A DNA stretch of 64,000 nt from Kocuria massiliensis (lineage in GTDB: Bacteria > Actinomycetota > Actinomycetes > Actinomycetales > Micrococcaceae). The translations under genes were made by a program, and so were the position numbers. The DNA lies in assembly GCF_900169715.1 (NCBI RefSeq), contig NZ_LT835161.1:1231590-1295589 (forward strand). Reading direction: 5' to 3'. Below, in pieces: positions 35,453 through 45,271 of this stretch (position 1 is its first letter; every line of letters begins with the position of its first letter). The notes under the pieces are model-generated. The model did no database searches. It was given only the letters and a program-made list of their open reading frames with translations, and was not told where the DNA came from.

Positions 35453-36078
35453 GGTTGAGGCTCTCCGCCGTCATTTACCAGTTCACGCCATAGGCGGTCG
35501 ACCTGCTCTTCCGTTTCCTCCTCAGAACCCGAGTTGTCGATCACCCACGTCGAGATCGCGCGTCGTTGTTCGTCTGTGGCCTGGGCACGGATCCGTGACC
35601 GTGCGTCGTCCGGATCCATTCCGCGCGTTGTCACGAGACGTTCGACGCGCGCCGCTTCAGGTGCTTCCACGACGATCACGCCATCGAATGAGTCTGACTG
35701 ACCAGTCTCAACCAGCAACGGAATGTCTTGCACGATCACGAACGAGTCAGGATCTTCCTCCGCTGCATCCACGCGCTTGCGCGATTCGGCCCTCACCGCC
35801 GGGTGAACGATCCCGTTGAGACGCTCCCGCGCCGATTCGTCAGAGAACACCACCCGAGCCAACGCCGCACGGTCCAACGCGCCGGAGTTATCCAAAACAA
35901 CGTGCCCAAAGGCCTGAATGACGTCCTCAAACACCTCCGTTCCGGGCTCCATCAGATCCCGGGCGATGGCGTCGGCGTCGATGATTTCTGCGCCACGCTG
36001 GGCTAGCATTGCGGCCACCGTCGATTTTCCCGAACCGATGCCCCCGGTCAGACCGAGGTGCCACGTTTTCTGGCTCAT
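35443..36078 (-). CDS. coaE: Dephospho-CoA kinase
   Basis: Last step of coenzyme A synthesis: phosphorylates the 3'-OH of dephospho-CoA. 211 residues from the ATG at 36078 (AGGAGA upstream); the ORF-opening ATG at 36132 is upstream of this and rejected. P-loop GGIGSGKST near the N-terminus, DADAIARDLMEPG, and VQDIPLLVETG (LVE acid). Near rpsA, as in most actinobacteria. Confidence 0.95.
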   Translation of the reverse strand: MSQKTWHLGLTGGIGSGKSTVAAMLAQRGAEIIDADAIARDLMEPGTEVFEDVIQAFGHVVLDNSGALDRAALARVVFSDESARERLNGIVHPAVRAESRKRVDAAEEDPDSFVIVQDIPLLVETGQSDSFDGVIVVEAPEAARVERLVTTRGMDPDDARSRIRAQATDEQRRAISTWVIDNSGSEEETEEQVDRLWRELVNDGGEPQPQL

Positions 36079-36153
36079 GACTCTCCTTCGTTCGTATGCG
36101 GCCTTCGTCTCAGCGTAGCTGCCCTCAAACACTCCTCACACTACGGATCCCCC

Positions 36154-36159
36154 TAAACT
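36154..36159 (+). promoter_or_regulatory. -10 box of the YigZ-family gene (leaderless)
   Basis: TAAACT, then six nt, then the GTG start at 36166. No Shine-Dalgarno sequence is present. Confidence 0.5.
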
Positions 36160-36165
36160 GGTGCG

Positions 36166-36858
36166 GTGACCGATTGCCAGGAAACCCGTGCCCGCAAGTA
36201 CACCGTTCCTCGTGACACGCGACCCGTCGAGGCGATTCTCGAGATTAAGAAGAGCGAATTCATTGGGCATATTGCTCGAGTTGAGTCCGAGGATGAAGCG
36301 CGACGCTTTATCGAAACTCTCAGGAAGCGTTACCACGACGCCCGGCACGTTTGTTCCGCTTTTGTGATCGGTGCGGATCGTGAGATACAGCGGTCCTCCG
36401 ACGACGGCGACCCTGCCGGAACCGCCGGCATTCCCATGTTGCAGGCGGTTCTTTCTCACCGCACGGACGGTGATGATGAGTCCGTCACGGATCTCTCCGA
36501 TCTTTGCGCTGTTGTCGTGAGGTACTTTGGCGGGGTCAAACTGGGCGCCGGTGGACTAGTCCGCGCGTACACGGACGCGACCGTTAATGCCCTGGCTGAG
36601 GCCCACTTGATTCCTCGACGTCGGCTCCGGCATGGACTGATTCATGTACCTCACGCGCAAGCAGGTCGCTTGGAGAATGAGTTGCGGGCGGAACACTTCG
36701 TAGTTCTCGGTACCGACTATTCCTCGTCTCAGGCCACACTGACTATCGCCGTTCCCGACGACGCTGAATCTCTCAGCGGAGTCGAAGCTCGAATCGCGGC
36801 GCACTCCTCTGGCCGATGGGCTGTCACTTGGGCGGGAACTGATTGGGTGGACGGCTGA
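36166..36858 (+). CDS. YigZ/IMPACT-family protein
   Basis: 230 residues. The UPF0029 N-terminal domain with KKSEFIGHIARVESEDEA, DARHVCSAFVIG, the signature SDDGDPAGTAGIPML, and VVVRYFGGVKLGAGGLVRAY, followed by a ferredoxin-like C-terminal domain. Relatives (E. coli YigZ, human IMPACT) interact with translation factors, but the bacterial role is not well set. The GTG start is likely leaderless. A strong terminator follows. Confidence 0.92.
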   Translation: MTDCQETRARKYTVPRDTRPVEAILEIKKSEFIGHIARVESEDEARRFIETLRKRYHDARHVCSAFVIGADREIQRSSDDGDPAGTAGIPMLQAVLSHRTDGDDESVTDLSDLCAVVVRYFGGVKLGAGGLVRAYTDATVNALAEAHLIPRRRLRHGLIHVPHAQAGRLENELRAEHFVVLGTDYSSSQATLTIAVPDDAESLSGVEARIAAHSSGRWAVTWAGTDWVDG

Positions 36859-36874
36859 TCCATCGGATACGCAG

Positions 36875-36909
36875 AAGGCCCCTTCACCGTGACGGTGAAG
36901 GGGCCTTTT
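36875..36909 (+). terminator. Terminator after the YigZ-family gene
   Basis: 16-bp inverted repeat AAGGCCCCTTCACCGT (36875-36890) and ACGGTGAAGGGGCCTT (36892-36907), then TTTT. It may also stop rpsA transcripts from the other side. Confidence 0.88.
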
Positions 36910-36963
36910 CTCAGGCTAAACGCCTAAAGCTGCAAAGTGCTTCCCTGGCGGGAGCCGACCGGC

Positions 36964-38451
36964 TTAGTTGTTGCCGGTGAGCTTCTCGCGCAGTGCAGCC
37001 AGGGCCTCGTCGGAAGCGAGCGTGCCGGAATCGGCAGCTGCCTCGGAGGAGTAGCTGGCCGGAGCCGGAGCCGAAGAGGAAGCCGACGAGGTGGACGAGG
37101 AAGAACCAGCGGCCGCGGTGGCGGCAGCATCGGCATCCTCGGCCAGGGCCTTGCGGACCTGTTCCTTGTGAGCTTCCCAGCGGGCCTGGGCATCAGCGTA
37201 CTGCTGCTCCCAGTTGGCGCGCTGTGCCTCGAAGCCCTCGAGCCATTCGTTGGTCTCGGGGTCGAAGCCCTCGGGGTACTTGTAGTTGCCCTGCTCGTCG
37301 TATTCGGCAGCCATGCCGTACATGGCCGGATCGAACTCGGTGCCCTCGGGGTCGACGCCTTCGTTGGCCTGCTTAAGGGACAGCGAGATGCGACGACGGT
37401 CCAAATCGATGTCGATGACCTTGACGAAGAGTTCTTCGCCCACGGAAACGACCTGCTCGGCGAGATCCACGTGGCGGACCGCGAGCTCGGAGATGTGGAC
37501 GAGGCCCTCGATGCCGTCTTCGACGCGAACGAACGCACCGAAGGGAACCAGCTTGGTGACCTTACCGGGAACAACCTGGCCCAGCGCGTGAGTGCGGGCG
37601 AAGGTCTGCCAGGGATCTTCCTGAGTGGCCTTGAGCGAGAGCGAAACACGCTCGCGGTCCAGATCCACTTCGAGAACCTCGACGGTGACTTCCTGGCCAA
37701 CCTCGACGACCTCGGAGGGGTGGTCGATGTGCTTCCAGGAAAGCTCGGAAACGTGGACGAGTCCGTCGACGCCGCCGAGATCCACGAACGCACCGAAGTT
37801 GACGATCGAGGAAACGACGCCGGTACGAACCTGGCCCTTTTCGAGCTTGTTGAGGAAGGAGGAACGGACCTCGGACTGGGTCTGCTCGAGCCATGCACGG
37901 CGGGACAGGACCACGTTGTTGCGGTTCTTGTCCAGCTCGATGATCTTGGCTTCGATCTCCTGGCCGATGTACGGCGCGAGGTCGCGCACGCGGCGCATCT
38001 CCACCAACGAAGCGGGGAGGAATCCGCGAAGGCCGATGTCGAGGATGAGGCCACCCTTGACGACCTCGATGACGGTACCGGTAACGACGCCGTCCTCTTC
38101 CTTGATCTTCTCGATATCGCCCCAAGCACGCTCGTACTGAGCGCGCTTCTTGGACAAGATCAGGCGGCCTTCCTTGTCCTCTTTGGTCAGGACGAGAGCC
38201 TCAACCTCATCACCAACGGCAACAACTTCACCGGGATCGACGTCGTGCTTGATGGAAAGTTCGCGGGACGGGATGACGCCTTCGGTCTTGTACCCGATAT
38301 CCAGCAGAACTTCGTCGCGGTCAACCTTGACAACTTCGCCAGAAACAAGATCGCCGTCGTTGAAGTACTTGATGGTCTCGTCAACGGCCTTGAGGAACTC
38401 TTCTTCGGTTCCGATATCGTTGATCGCGACCTGCGGGGTGTTGGTGGTCAT
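36964..38451 (-). CDS. rpsA: 30S ribosomal protein S1
   Basis: RNA-binding protein that brings mRNA to the 30S subunit. 495 residues from the ATG at 38451 (GGAG ten nt upstream). Four S1 OB-fold repeats: GDLVSGEVVKVDRDEVLLDIGYK, GVVTGTVIEVVKGGLILDIG, GQVRTGVVSSIVNFGAFVDLGG and GQVVPGKVTKLVPFGAFVRVEDG starts, with the HVSELS and HISELA motifs. After the fourth repeat come a ~70-residue acidic/aromatic segment and an Ala/Ser-rich tail. A near-consensus promoter is visible upstream. Confidence 0.96.
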   Translation of the reverse strand: MTTNTPQVAINDIGTEEEFLKAVDETIKYFNDGDLVSGEVVKVDRDEVLLDIGYKTEGVIPSRELSIKHDVDPGEVVAVGDEVEALVLTKEDKEGRLILSKKRAQYERAWGDIEKIKEEDGVVTGTVIEVVKGGLILDIGLRGFLPASLVEMRRVRDLAPYIGQEIEAKIIELDKNRNNVVLSRRAWLEQTQSEVRSSFLNKLEKGQVRTGVVSSIVNFGAFVDLGGVDGLVHVSELSWKHIDHPSEVVEVGQEVTVEVLEVDLDRERVSLSLKATQEDPWQTFARTHALGQVVPGKVTKLVPFGAFVRVEDGIEGLVHISELAVRHVDLAEQVVSVGEELFVKVIDIDLDRRRISLSLKQANEGVDPEGTEFDPAMYGMAAEYDEQGNYKYPEGFDPETNEWLEGFEAQRANWEQQYADAQARWEAHKEQVRKALAEDADAAATAAAGSSSSTSSASSSAPAPASYSSEAAADSGTLASDEALAALREKLTGNN

Positions 38452-38570
38452 GTAGTAGGGGCTCCGATGTGGATAGATTTTGTACTCGGTCGACCCCGCC
38501 CTGTCCATTGGACGTGTTGGGACGAAGCCGAACATTTATTGGACTGCGCGCAGAAAAAACGCGCCCTATC

Positions 38571-38599
38571 AGTGTATGACGTGCGGCAAACACGGTCAA
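38571..38599 (-). promoter_or_regulatory. Promoter of rpsA
   Basis: -35 TTGACC (38594-38599), 17-nt spacer, -10 TACACT (38571-38576), read on the - strand. The leader would be ~110 nt. This is the best sigma-70-type promoter match in the window, as expected for a ribosomal gene. The rest of the 317-nt gap 38452-38768 shows nothing else. Confidence 0.8.
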
Positions 38600-38768
38600 C
38601 GCCGAATACGCGGAAAATCCCCGCGTGTCGGGCATTAATTCATCAATTCGGCGTGAGTTACGCCGCATGACCCGGAACCCGAGACCGTAAGCCGTATCAG
38701 CCATAACGCCTGCAGGTTCCGGGGGTATACCCGCCGGAAAGCCCCAACGTTTCCCGACGTGCGCGGCG

Positions 38769-40115
38769 CTAGAAGTCGAAATCGCAGAACGGCTCGTCGT
38801 CGACCGAGAAGAGATGCGTAGCCTGTACGACCCCTTCCCCGCGGATCACACCGAAACGTGCCTCCACCTTGCACCCACGGAACACCGCCGAGGCCAAGCG
38901 ATCCACCGAGAAGCGCACCCGGGGAGCCTCCGGGACCAAATCGGCGTCGTCTTCGGAGGTGCTCCCCCGCTCACCGACCGGCGGCAACTCTTCGGAAGCC
39001 GTCACGGTCCCGACACCGTTTTTCACGCTGAGCGCGTACGCACCAGTCACGAGACCCATGGGATCATCCACCAGGATCACAAGGTCGCCGTCGATGGGAT
39101 AACGGCGGGCTTCAAGAACCTTCTGAACATCGAGAATTCGCGTCCAGATGAGATCCTCATCTTCGGTCAGGACCACGTTCCGTGGATTGGCAATGAGCGC
39201 ATCCAAGGGCTGCCCCGGCGATTCGTCGAGTATCAAGGAATCGACGAGGTCAAGCTGAAGGAGATGATCCCAGAGGGCAACCCACGCAGCGGTGGTCGCC
39301 GCTTGAACGTCCACGACTTTCGCCCGGGAGACATCATGCTCCCGGCCCTGATGCTCGATGACGGCAAATCCGTCCACGCCCTTCGCCCCGCGATACACGA
39401 AGGCTTCTCGTTTAAGACGAGGCTTCATGGACTCTTCGCCCAGAGACACGATGCCTAGGCGGTCATCGATGATCTTGTCCGACCGCGAGATTTGACCCGG
39501 GATGATTTGGAGGCGTCGCTCGTTAAGGTCACGCGCCAGCTCGACGAGGTCACGCGGCTCGGCTTCGACGATGGTGCCGCCTTCCGCACCCGTGGCCTCC
39601 ATGACCTCGGGCAGGATCCTCGGCTTGGATCGAAGATTGATGTCGTAGGTGCACAGTCGAGTACTAATCCCGAAGCCAAATCGACCGTAAATGCCCCCTT
39701 CGGTCGCCGTGAGTGCGGCCAACGGGTAGCCGTTACGCTGCGCTTCCTCAAGCTCGGACTGCATCATTTGGCGTAGCAATCCTCGGCGTCGATGGGTCGA
39801 CGAGACGCTCACACCGGTGATCCCCCAGAGACCCAGCACGGATGCTCCCACATTGATTCGCATGGGGAAGCCGAGGATCGTGGCCACGGGCTTCGGGCTA
39901 CCTCCCGCCCAGTCCGGTAGGTCTGCCGTGTCCTCGAAACCCCGAACAACGACTCCGGACTTTTCATCGTGACGGGCCCTATAGTCCTGGATCTCCGCCT
40001 CACCGGGAGTCGCATGAAATCCGTGGGCGATGCGGGTGGAAATCCGCCGATACTCATCGGTGGCCCTTCCGTCTTTTCCCGTGAACTCGGTCAGATGGAT
40101 CGGTTTCAGACTCAT
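38769..40115 (-). CDS. GNAT acetyltransferase, Eis-like
   Basis: 448 residues with three parts: N-terminal GNAT domain with GITGVSVSSTHRRRGLLRQMM (acetyl-CoA loop), a second GNAT-like middle domain, and a C-terminal SCP2-like domain. The protein ends in a Phe (FCDFDF), as in Eis, where the C-terminal carboxylate acts in catalysis. Eis in mycobacteria acetylates aminoglycosides and other amines; activity here is unknown. It is on the same strand as polA and rpsA. Confidence 0.9.
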   Translation of the reverse strand: MSLKPIHLTEFTGKDGRATDEYRRISTRIAHGFHATPGEAEIQDYRARHDEKSGVVVRGFEDTADLPDWAGGSPKPVATILGFPMRINVGASVLGLWGITGVSVSSTHRRRGLLRQMMQSELEEAQRNGYPLAALTATEGGIYGRFGFGISTRLCTYDINLRSKPRILPEVMEATGAEGGTIVEAEPRDLVELARDLNERRLQIIPGQISRSDKIIDDRLGIVSLGEESMKPRLKREAFVYRGAKGVDGFAVIEHQGREHDVSRAKVVDVQAATTAAWVALWDHLLQLDLVDSLILDESPGQPLDALIANPRNVVLTEDEDLIWTRILDVQKVLEARRYPIDGDLVILVDDPMGLVTGAYALSVKNGVGTVTASEELPPVGERGSTSEDDADLVPEAPRVRFSVDRLASAVFRGCKVEARFGVIRGEGVVQATHLFSVDDEPFCDFDF

Positions 40116-40165
40116 GTCAGTGCTCCCTCGTCGTGTCGAATCGGTTCCGTCGGTGCGTCGTGAGG

Positions 40166-42970
40166 TTAGTGGGCTGCGTCGTTCCAGGATCGACCGTGAC
40201 CCATCTGAACCTCTAGAGGCACCGCGAGTTCCACGGCACCACCCATTTCATCGCGAAGAATTCCCTCGGCAGCCTCGAGTTCTCCCGGTGCGACCTCAAG
40301 AATGAGTTCGTCATGGATCTGCAGCAACATCCTGGTGCGCATATTGCCTTCGTTGAGACGGCGCTCCACCCCGAGCATTGCCTTCTTGATGATGTCGGCC
40401 GCCGAACCCTGAATCGGAGCGTTCAGAGCCGCCCGCTCAGCCATCTCCCGCAACTGCCGGTTATCCGATTGGAGATCCGGCAGGTACCGACGACGCCCCA
40501 GCATGGTTTCGGTGTATCCGTCCCGACGAGCCTGCTCCACAACCTCGCGGAGGTAGGTCCGCACGGCGCCAAACCGCTTGAAGTAGTTGCTCATGAGTCC
40601 ACGCGCTTCATCGACGCCAATGCGGAGCTGCTTTGACAGGCCGTACGACGAGAGGCCGTACGCGAGACCGTAGCTCATCGCCTTGACCTTGGAACGCATT
40701 TCCGGAGTGACCTCAGACGGCTCAACTCCGAAAACCTGAGAGCCCACGAAACGGTGCAGGTCCTCCCCGGATCGATAGGCCTCGATGAGCCCCTCATCTC
40801 CTGAGAGATGGGCCATGATGCGCATTTCGATCTGGGAGTAGTCGGCGGTCAGCAAGGTTTCGTAGCGTGTGCCGTTGACCTCGTCTGGGGCGACCACGAA
40901 TACGCCACGAATCTGCCGACCTTCGTCCGTGCGGATCGGAATATTTTGTAGGTTCGGTTCCGTGGAGGAAAGTCGCCCAGTGGAGGCGATGGCCTGTTGG
41001 AACGTCGTGTGGATGCGTCCATCCGAGGCGATCGCCTTCTTGAGGCCCTCGACAGTCTGCTTGAGCTTCGTTTGGTCCCGGTACCTCATGAGACCCGTCA
41101 AAAATCGCTCCCCCGGTGAATCCGGAGCGGCGTTTTCCAAAAGGTTTTGTAAGGATTCCACGTCGGTCGAATACCCGGACTTGATCTTGCGTGTCTTGGG
41201 CATGTCCAGCTCATCGAACAGCACGGTTTGAAGCTGCTTGGGCGAGCCCAAATTGACCTCGTGGCCCGCGGCATCCCAGGCGCTGTCTTGGGCCTGCTTG
41301 GCCTGCCCAGCAAAGTTATTGATGAACCCATCCAAGGCTTCCGCATCGACGCTCACGCCTCGGCGCTCCATGGATCCCAAGACCTGCGTGAGGGGAAGCT
41401 CCAATTCTCGGGAGAGAGCCGTCATGTTCTTTTCGGCGAGCTCCTGGTCCAGCCGCACGCTCAACGCCTCCGTCAGCGAAGCCAACTGTGCCTCGTAGTC
41501 TGAATCCACGGCGGTGTCGAACAGCGCGCCTTGCGCATCCTCCTCGGCAGGTTCCGGCAAGGAAGAGTGCAGGTACTGACCCACGAGGTCCTCAAAAACG
41601 TGCTCGCGGCGTCGCTGCAGAGGAATGAATCCACACAGGTAGGCCGAGAGGGCCGGATCATCCACCACACCGCGCAGTTCCACGCCGATCTCGGCGAAGG
41701 ACTTATAAGCGTCTTTGGCGTTGAACACGATTTTGGGCTTTTCCTCGTCTTCGAGCCACGAGGTGAGGGCGGAATGGGCATCTTCAGCGAGTTCCGCCCA
41801 CGGGAACCACGCTGCATGTGGTCCCGAAACTAACGTCACGCCAACGATGTCCTTCTCGTGGGCCCTGCCGGTCTCTCCGTTGCCATAGTGTGGCCGAAGG
41901 GTAATCGCGGTTGCCGCTCGCGCCGATTCAGAATCCCCAGCAGCGCTGGCGTCGCCGGCGGCTCGGTCCAACCACGCCGTCACCTCTTTGCTGGTTGCCG
42001 GCTCCTGAACCTCTTCAATGGTGCTTTCGACTACCGTCTGCTCCGCCGCGTCTTCGCCGTAGAGAGCGAAGAGACGGTCCCGGAGCGAATTGAATTCCAG
42101 CTTGTCGAAGAGTTCATTGATCTTCTCCCGATCTGGCCGCGGCTCTTCGGTTTGTTCCACGGTGATCGGAAGCGCGACATCCGTGACCAATCGGTTAAGA
42201 CGACGGTTGCGGCGGACATCGTCGATGTGGGCCCGGAGAGCCTCTCCCTTCTTGCCGGGGATTTCGTCCGCGTGGCTCAGGATTTCTTCGAGGTCCCCAT
42301 ATTTAGCGATCCATTTGGCGGCAAACCCGGGGCCGACGCCGGGTACGCCCGGAAGGTTGTCCGCCTTCTCGCCCGTGAGTGCCGCGAGGTCGGGATACTT
42401 CTCCGGTGGAACCGCGTATTTTTCTTCGATGGCGGCCGCATCCATCCTCGGAAGATCTTTCGTGACGCCTTGCCGCGGATACAGGACGGTCACGTGATCG
42501 TTGACCAGCTGGAAGGCGTCGCGGTCGCCAGAGACCACCAGGACCTCCATCCCGGCTTCCGCGCCGAGAACGGACATCGTGGCAATGACGTCGTCGGCTT
42601 CGAACCCTTCTACGGTCACGCTGTGGATGTTCATCGCATCCATGACCTGCTGAATTAACTCGACCTGGCCGATGAATTCCTGCGGGGTTTCATCGCGACC
42701 GGCCTTGTACTCCGAGTATTCCTCCGAGCGGAAGGTGGGTCCGGAGAGATCGAAAGCTACCGCTACGTGCGTCGGCTGTTGACCTTTGATGAGGTTGATC
42801 AACATGGCGACGAACCCGTATACGGCATTCGTGCATTGGCCTGTCGACGTCGAGAAGTTCTCGGCGGGCAAAGCGAAGAAGGCCCTGAAAGCCATCGAAT
42901 GTCCGTCGATGAGCAACAGGCGCTGCTTGCCGTTCTGGCTACTGGGTGTGGAGGATGAAGCGGAAGTCAC
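40166..42970 (-). CDS. polA: DNA polymerase I
   Basis: Repair and Okazaki-fragment polymerase, 934 residues. N-terminal 5' nuclease (LLLIDGHSMAFRAFFALP, EGFEADDVIAT, VSGDRDAFQLV), a 3'-5' exonuclease-like middle domain without the usual DxE acids (so proofreading is probably lost, as in other actinobacteria), and the polymerase domain with DYSQIEMRIMAH, KVKAMSYGLAYGLSSYGLS and LLQIHDELILEV. The GTG start has no proper Shine-Dalgarno spacing; TAGGAT lies six nt upstream, pointing to a leaderless mRNA. Confidence 0.97.
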   Translation of the reverse strand: MTSASSSTPSSQNGKQRLLLIDGHSMAFRAFFALPAENFSTSTGQCTNAVYGFVAMLINLIKGQQPTHVAVAFDLSGPTFRSEEYSEYKAGRDETPQEFIGQVELIQQVMDAMNIHSVTVEGFEADDVIATMSVLGAEAGMEVLVVSGDRDAFQLVNDHVTVLYPRQGVTKDLPRMDAAAIEEKYAVPPEKYPDLAALTGEKADNLPGVPGVGPGFAAKWIAKYGDLEEILSHADEIPGKKGEALRAHIDDVRRNRRLNRLVTDVALPITVEQTEEPRPDREKINELFDKLEFNSLRDRLFALYGEDAAEQTVVESTIEEVQEPATSKEVTAWLDRAAGDASAAGDSESARAATAITLRPHYGNGETGRAHEKDIVGVTLVSGPHAAWFPWAELAEDAHSALTSWLEDEEKPKIVFNAKDAYKSFAEIGVELRGVVDDPALSAYLCGFIPLQRRREHVFEDLVGQYLHSSLPEPAEEDAQGALFDTAVDSDYEAQLASLTEALSVRLDQELAEKNMTALSRELELPLTQVLGSMERRGVSVDAEALDGFINNFAGQAKQAQDSAWDAAGHEVNLGSPKQLQTVLFDELDMPKTRKIKSGYSTDVESLQNLLENAAPDSPGERFLTGLMRYRDQTKLKQTVEGLKKAIASDGRIHTTFQQAIASTGRLSSTEPNLQNIPIRTDEGRQIRGVFVVAPDEVNGTRYETLLTADYSQIEMRIMAHLSGDEGLIEAYRSGEDLHRFVGSQVFGVEPSEVTPEMRSKVKAMSYGLAYGLSSYGLSKQLRIGVDEARGLMSNYFKRFGAVRTYLREVVEQARRDGYTETMLGRRRYLPDLQSDNRQLREMAERAALNAPIQGSAADIIKKAMLGVERRLNEGNMRTRMLLQIHDELILEVAPGELEAAEGILRDEMGGAVELAVPLEVQMGHGRSWNDAAH

Positions 42971-42976
42971 CCTTCA

Positions 42977-42982
42977 ATCCTA
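42977..42982 (-). promoter_or_regulatory. -10 box of polA (leaderless)
   Basis: TAGGAT, six nt, GTG. Identical in box and spacing to murT. Confidence 0.55.
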
Positions 42983-43092
42983 GTCATGGCCAGAAGCGAG
43001 ATGTGAGTCTGGGACCACGAAACTGTGGATGGACCGCCTGGATGAGGCCGTCATGCACAGTACACAGGGCTCCCTCCCGGCCCCTGTCTGGG

Positions 43093-43734
43093 TTAGGAAA
43101 CCTGAGAGACGACCGTTTCGGCGACCTCGCGCATCGACAGGCGACGGTCCATCGACGTCTTCTGAATCCACCGGAAAGCTTCCGGTTCGCTCAAACCCAT
43201 CTTGGTGATCAGCAGGGACTTTGCGCGATCCACGAGCTTTCGTGTTTCAAACTGGTCTTTGAGGCCCGTAACCTCTTTCGCTAAGGCCTTGATCTGTTCG
43301 TAGCGGCTCATGGCCACCTCGATCGAGGGAATGAGGTCGTGCTCGGTAAACGGCTTGACCACGTAGGCCATCGCACCGGCTTCCGTGGCGCGGTCCACGA
43401 GTTCTTTCTGGCTGAACGCGGTGAGGAGGACGACGGGAGCAATCTGTTCCTTTGCGATGACCTCAGCGGCACTGATTCCGTCCATTTTGGGCATCTTGAC
43501 GTCCATGAGCACAACGTCCGGCTGATGCTGACGAGTCAGCTCCACGGCTTCTTCGCCGTCACCAGCCTCGGCCACAACGTCAAAGCCCTGGTCTTTGAGA
43601 ATTTCGACGATGTCGAGGCGAATCAGCGCTTCATCTTCGGCCACCACGACGGTACGGCGTTCCGTCTCAGATTCGTTCATCTGAGTCTTCTCTTCCAGGT
43701 TCGTGGTGTCCTGTTCTGGCGTCGGGTCTGTCAC
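43093..43734 (-). CDS. pdtaR: ANTAR-domain response regulator PdtaR
   Basis: RNA-binding antiterminator regulator. 213 residues: receiver domain with phospho-acceptor Asp in VVLMDVKMPKMDG and Lys in YVVKPFTEHD, and a C-terminal ANTAR domain (LVDRAKSLLITKMGLSEPEAFRWIQKTSMDRRLSM). The histidine kinase PdtaS is not in the window. The GTG at 43734 has AGAGGAG upstream; a second ATG at codon 19 is possible. In mycobacteria polA and pdtaR are also neighbours. Confidence 0.93.
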   Translation of the reverse strand: MTDPTPEQDTTNLEEKTQMNESETERRTVVVAEDEALIRLDIVEILKDQGFDVVAEAGDGEEAVELTRQHQPDVVLMDVKMPKMDGISAAEVIAKEQIAPVVLLTAFSQKELVDRATEAGAMAYVVKPFTEHDLIPSIEVAMSRYEQIKALAKEVTGLKDQFETRKLVDRAKSLLITKMGLSEPEAFRWIQKTSMDRRLSMREVAETVVSQVS

Positions 43735-43890
43735 CGTGCACTCCTCTGGTAAGCGGTCATCATCAAGACCGTGGCCGCCGTGTATGGATGGGCTTCTCCC
43801 CTATTTTACGTGCACAGGCGCCGTTCCTGCGCGGTCTTCACCGCCTGTTGATGATTATTCCGACACATCCATCGGCTCGAGGCAACAGAA

Positions 43891-43923
43891 AAGCCCGGCG
43901 CTTCTCTGGGAAGCGTCGGGCTC
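43891..43923 (-). terminator. Terminator of the SRPBCC gene
   Basis: Stem 43891-43904 with 43910-43923 (AAGCCCGGCGCTTC and GAAGCGTCGGGCTC, one G-U), 5-nt loop, then TTTTCTGTT on the - strand. The rest of 43735-43947 shows nothing. Confidence 0.8.
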
Positions 43924-43947
43924 TTCATGGTGTCAGTTCCTCAGCAG

Positions 43948-44412
43948 TCAGGCTCCCGAGACGGCGTTGGCCAGCAATTCGAGGGATTCCTCGAGTTGAT
44001 CCTGCTTGACCAAGGGCATTCCGAGTTCCTGCGCGAACTTCGGGTCCATAGCCGACCAGTCGTAAGTCAGCGTGACGTCGGTCGAGTCGGAGCCGGTGGA
44101 CTCGAGGCTCCAGGTCCACTCCCAACCCGGGGGTTCCTCACCCGCAGGTGCGGTCTTCCAGGCGATCAACTTGTTCTCGTCGTAACCGGTCACGAAGTTG
44201 TCGGTCTTGTAGTCGCCGCCCATGTGCTCACCATTCATGTTCATGGTGAACTTCACGCCGGATTTTTCGATGCGATCGGTCCGATCATCGGAGACCACGA
44301 ATCCCGATCCGTCGAATTCGTGGTGACGCTCAGGGTTGCTCAAGAGATCAAAGATTGCCTTGGCCGGAGCGTCGATGGAGCGGCTGACCGTAATGGACGT
44401 GGTGTCAGACAT
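43948..44412 (-). CDS. SRPBCC-family (polyketide cyclase/START-like) protein
   Basis: 154 residues from the ATG at 44412 (GTAGGAGA upstream); an in-frame ATG at 44475 lacks support. Single START-like ligand-binding fold: ITVSRSIDAPAKAIFDLLSNPERHHEFDGSG, GWEWTWSLESTGSDSTDVTLTYDWSAM. The ligand is unknown. Confidence 0.88.
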   Translation of the reverse strand: MSDTTSITVSRSIDAPAKAIFDLLSNPERHHEFDGSGFVVSDDRTDRIEKSGVKFTMNMNGEHMGGDYKTDNFVTGYDENKLIAWKTAPAGEEPPGWEWTWSLESTGSDSTDVTLTYDWSAMDPKFAQELGMPLVKQDQLEESLELLANAVSGA

Positions 44413-44689
44413 GCGTTCTCCTACTGTTGGACTTCGGTGGTTCATCCCCGGGAGTCCCGAGGAAACCCTGTCCACACCACCCTAGTGGCACCGACCACAC
44501 GGCACCCAACGGTCTGAGGGCTATCAGCCACGAGCTGATTCGTTCAATTCTGCCTTCCCGTGAACGGGTTCTCTGGTGACCTCGACCGCGCCGTCACCAT
44601 TCAAGGCCTTCCGTTCCCGCTAGCATGAAGGCATTCGGATGTGGCCATTTTCGGCCGTCGAAGACGGAACCCAATCCAAGGACACAGAC

Positions 44690-45253
44690 ATGACGCGACT
44701 CGTAACCGCTAACCTCTTTTCGACCCTTGACGGGGCCGTCGAAAATCCCGCCGCTTGGCAAGGCGACGCCTTCGACGACATCTTGGCACAGGTGATGACG
44801 TCGACACTTTCCTCGGTCGACGACGTCCTCCTCGGGCGTTCAACCTATGACATGTGGGCCTCGCATTGGACCCGCGACGACGTCGAAGACCCTTTCAAGG
44901 ACTTCATCAACTCCGTCCCCAAACACGTGGCATCGCGAACGCTCGCCCGTGAATCGGTGACCTGGGACAACTGTTCCGTCATCGACGTCGAGCTCTTAGA
45001 ATTCGTCCGCTCCCTCAAAGAAACCGAAGGGCGGGACATCTCGATCCAGGGAAGCCTCAGTGTGATTGCCCAGCTTCTGGAGGCCGGGCTGCTGGACCGC
45101 CTCACGCTCATCGTTCACCCAGTGATGGCAGGATCTGAACGACGTCTCAGCGATTCGATGGATTTGTCCTCCGGACCGCTTCCATTGACGCTCCTAGACC
45201 ACCAAGTCAACACCAAAGGAACCGTCGTTCTGACGTACGGGCCCGCCTCCTAA
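44690..45253 (+). CDS. Dihydrofolate reductase-like (RibD C-terminal domain) protein
   Basis: 187 residues from the ATG at 44690 (AAGGA upstream). Seen: LVTANLFSTLDGAVE, DDVLLGRSTYDMWASHW, and IQGSLSVIAQLLEAGLLDRLTLIVHPVM, all typical of the COG0262/RibD-C group of the DHFR fold. Usually not the housekeeping FolA, so the substrate is not known. The 277-nt gap upstream holds its promoter region and that of the divergent SRPBCC gene; no clear motif was found. Confidence 0.85.
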   Translation: MTRLVTANLFSTLDGAVENPAAWQGDAFDDILAQVMTSTLSSVDDVLLGRSTYDMWASHWTRDDVEDPFKDFINSVPKHVASRTLARESVTWDNCSVIDVELLEFVRSLKETEGRDISIQGSLSVIAQLLEAGLLDRLTLIVHPVMAGSERRLSDSMDLSSGPLPLTLLDHQVNTKGTVVLTYGPAS

Positions 45254-45271
45254 GCTCGTCGCGACACTAAA

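Noticed and set aside
36937-38670. 577-residue open frame antisense to rpsA
   Set aside because: It mirrors rpsA codon use; rpsA has four clear S1 domains and a good promoter on the other strand.
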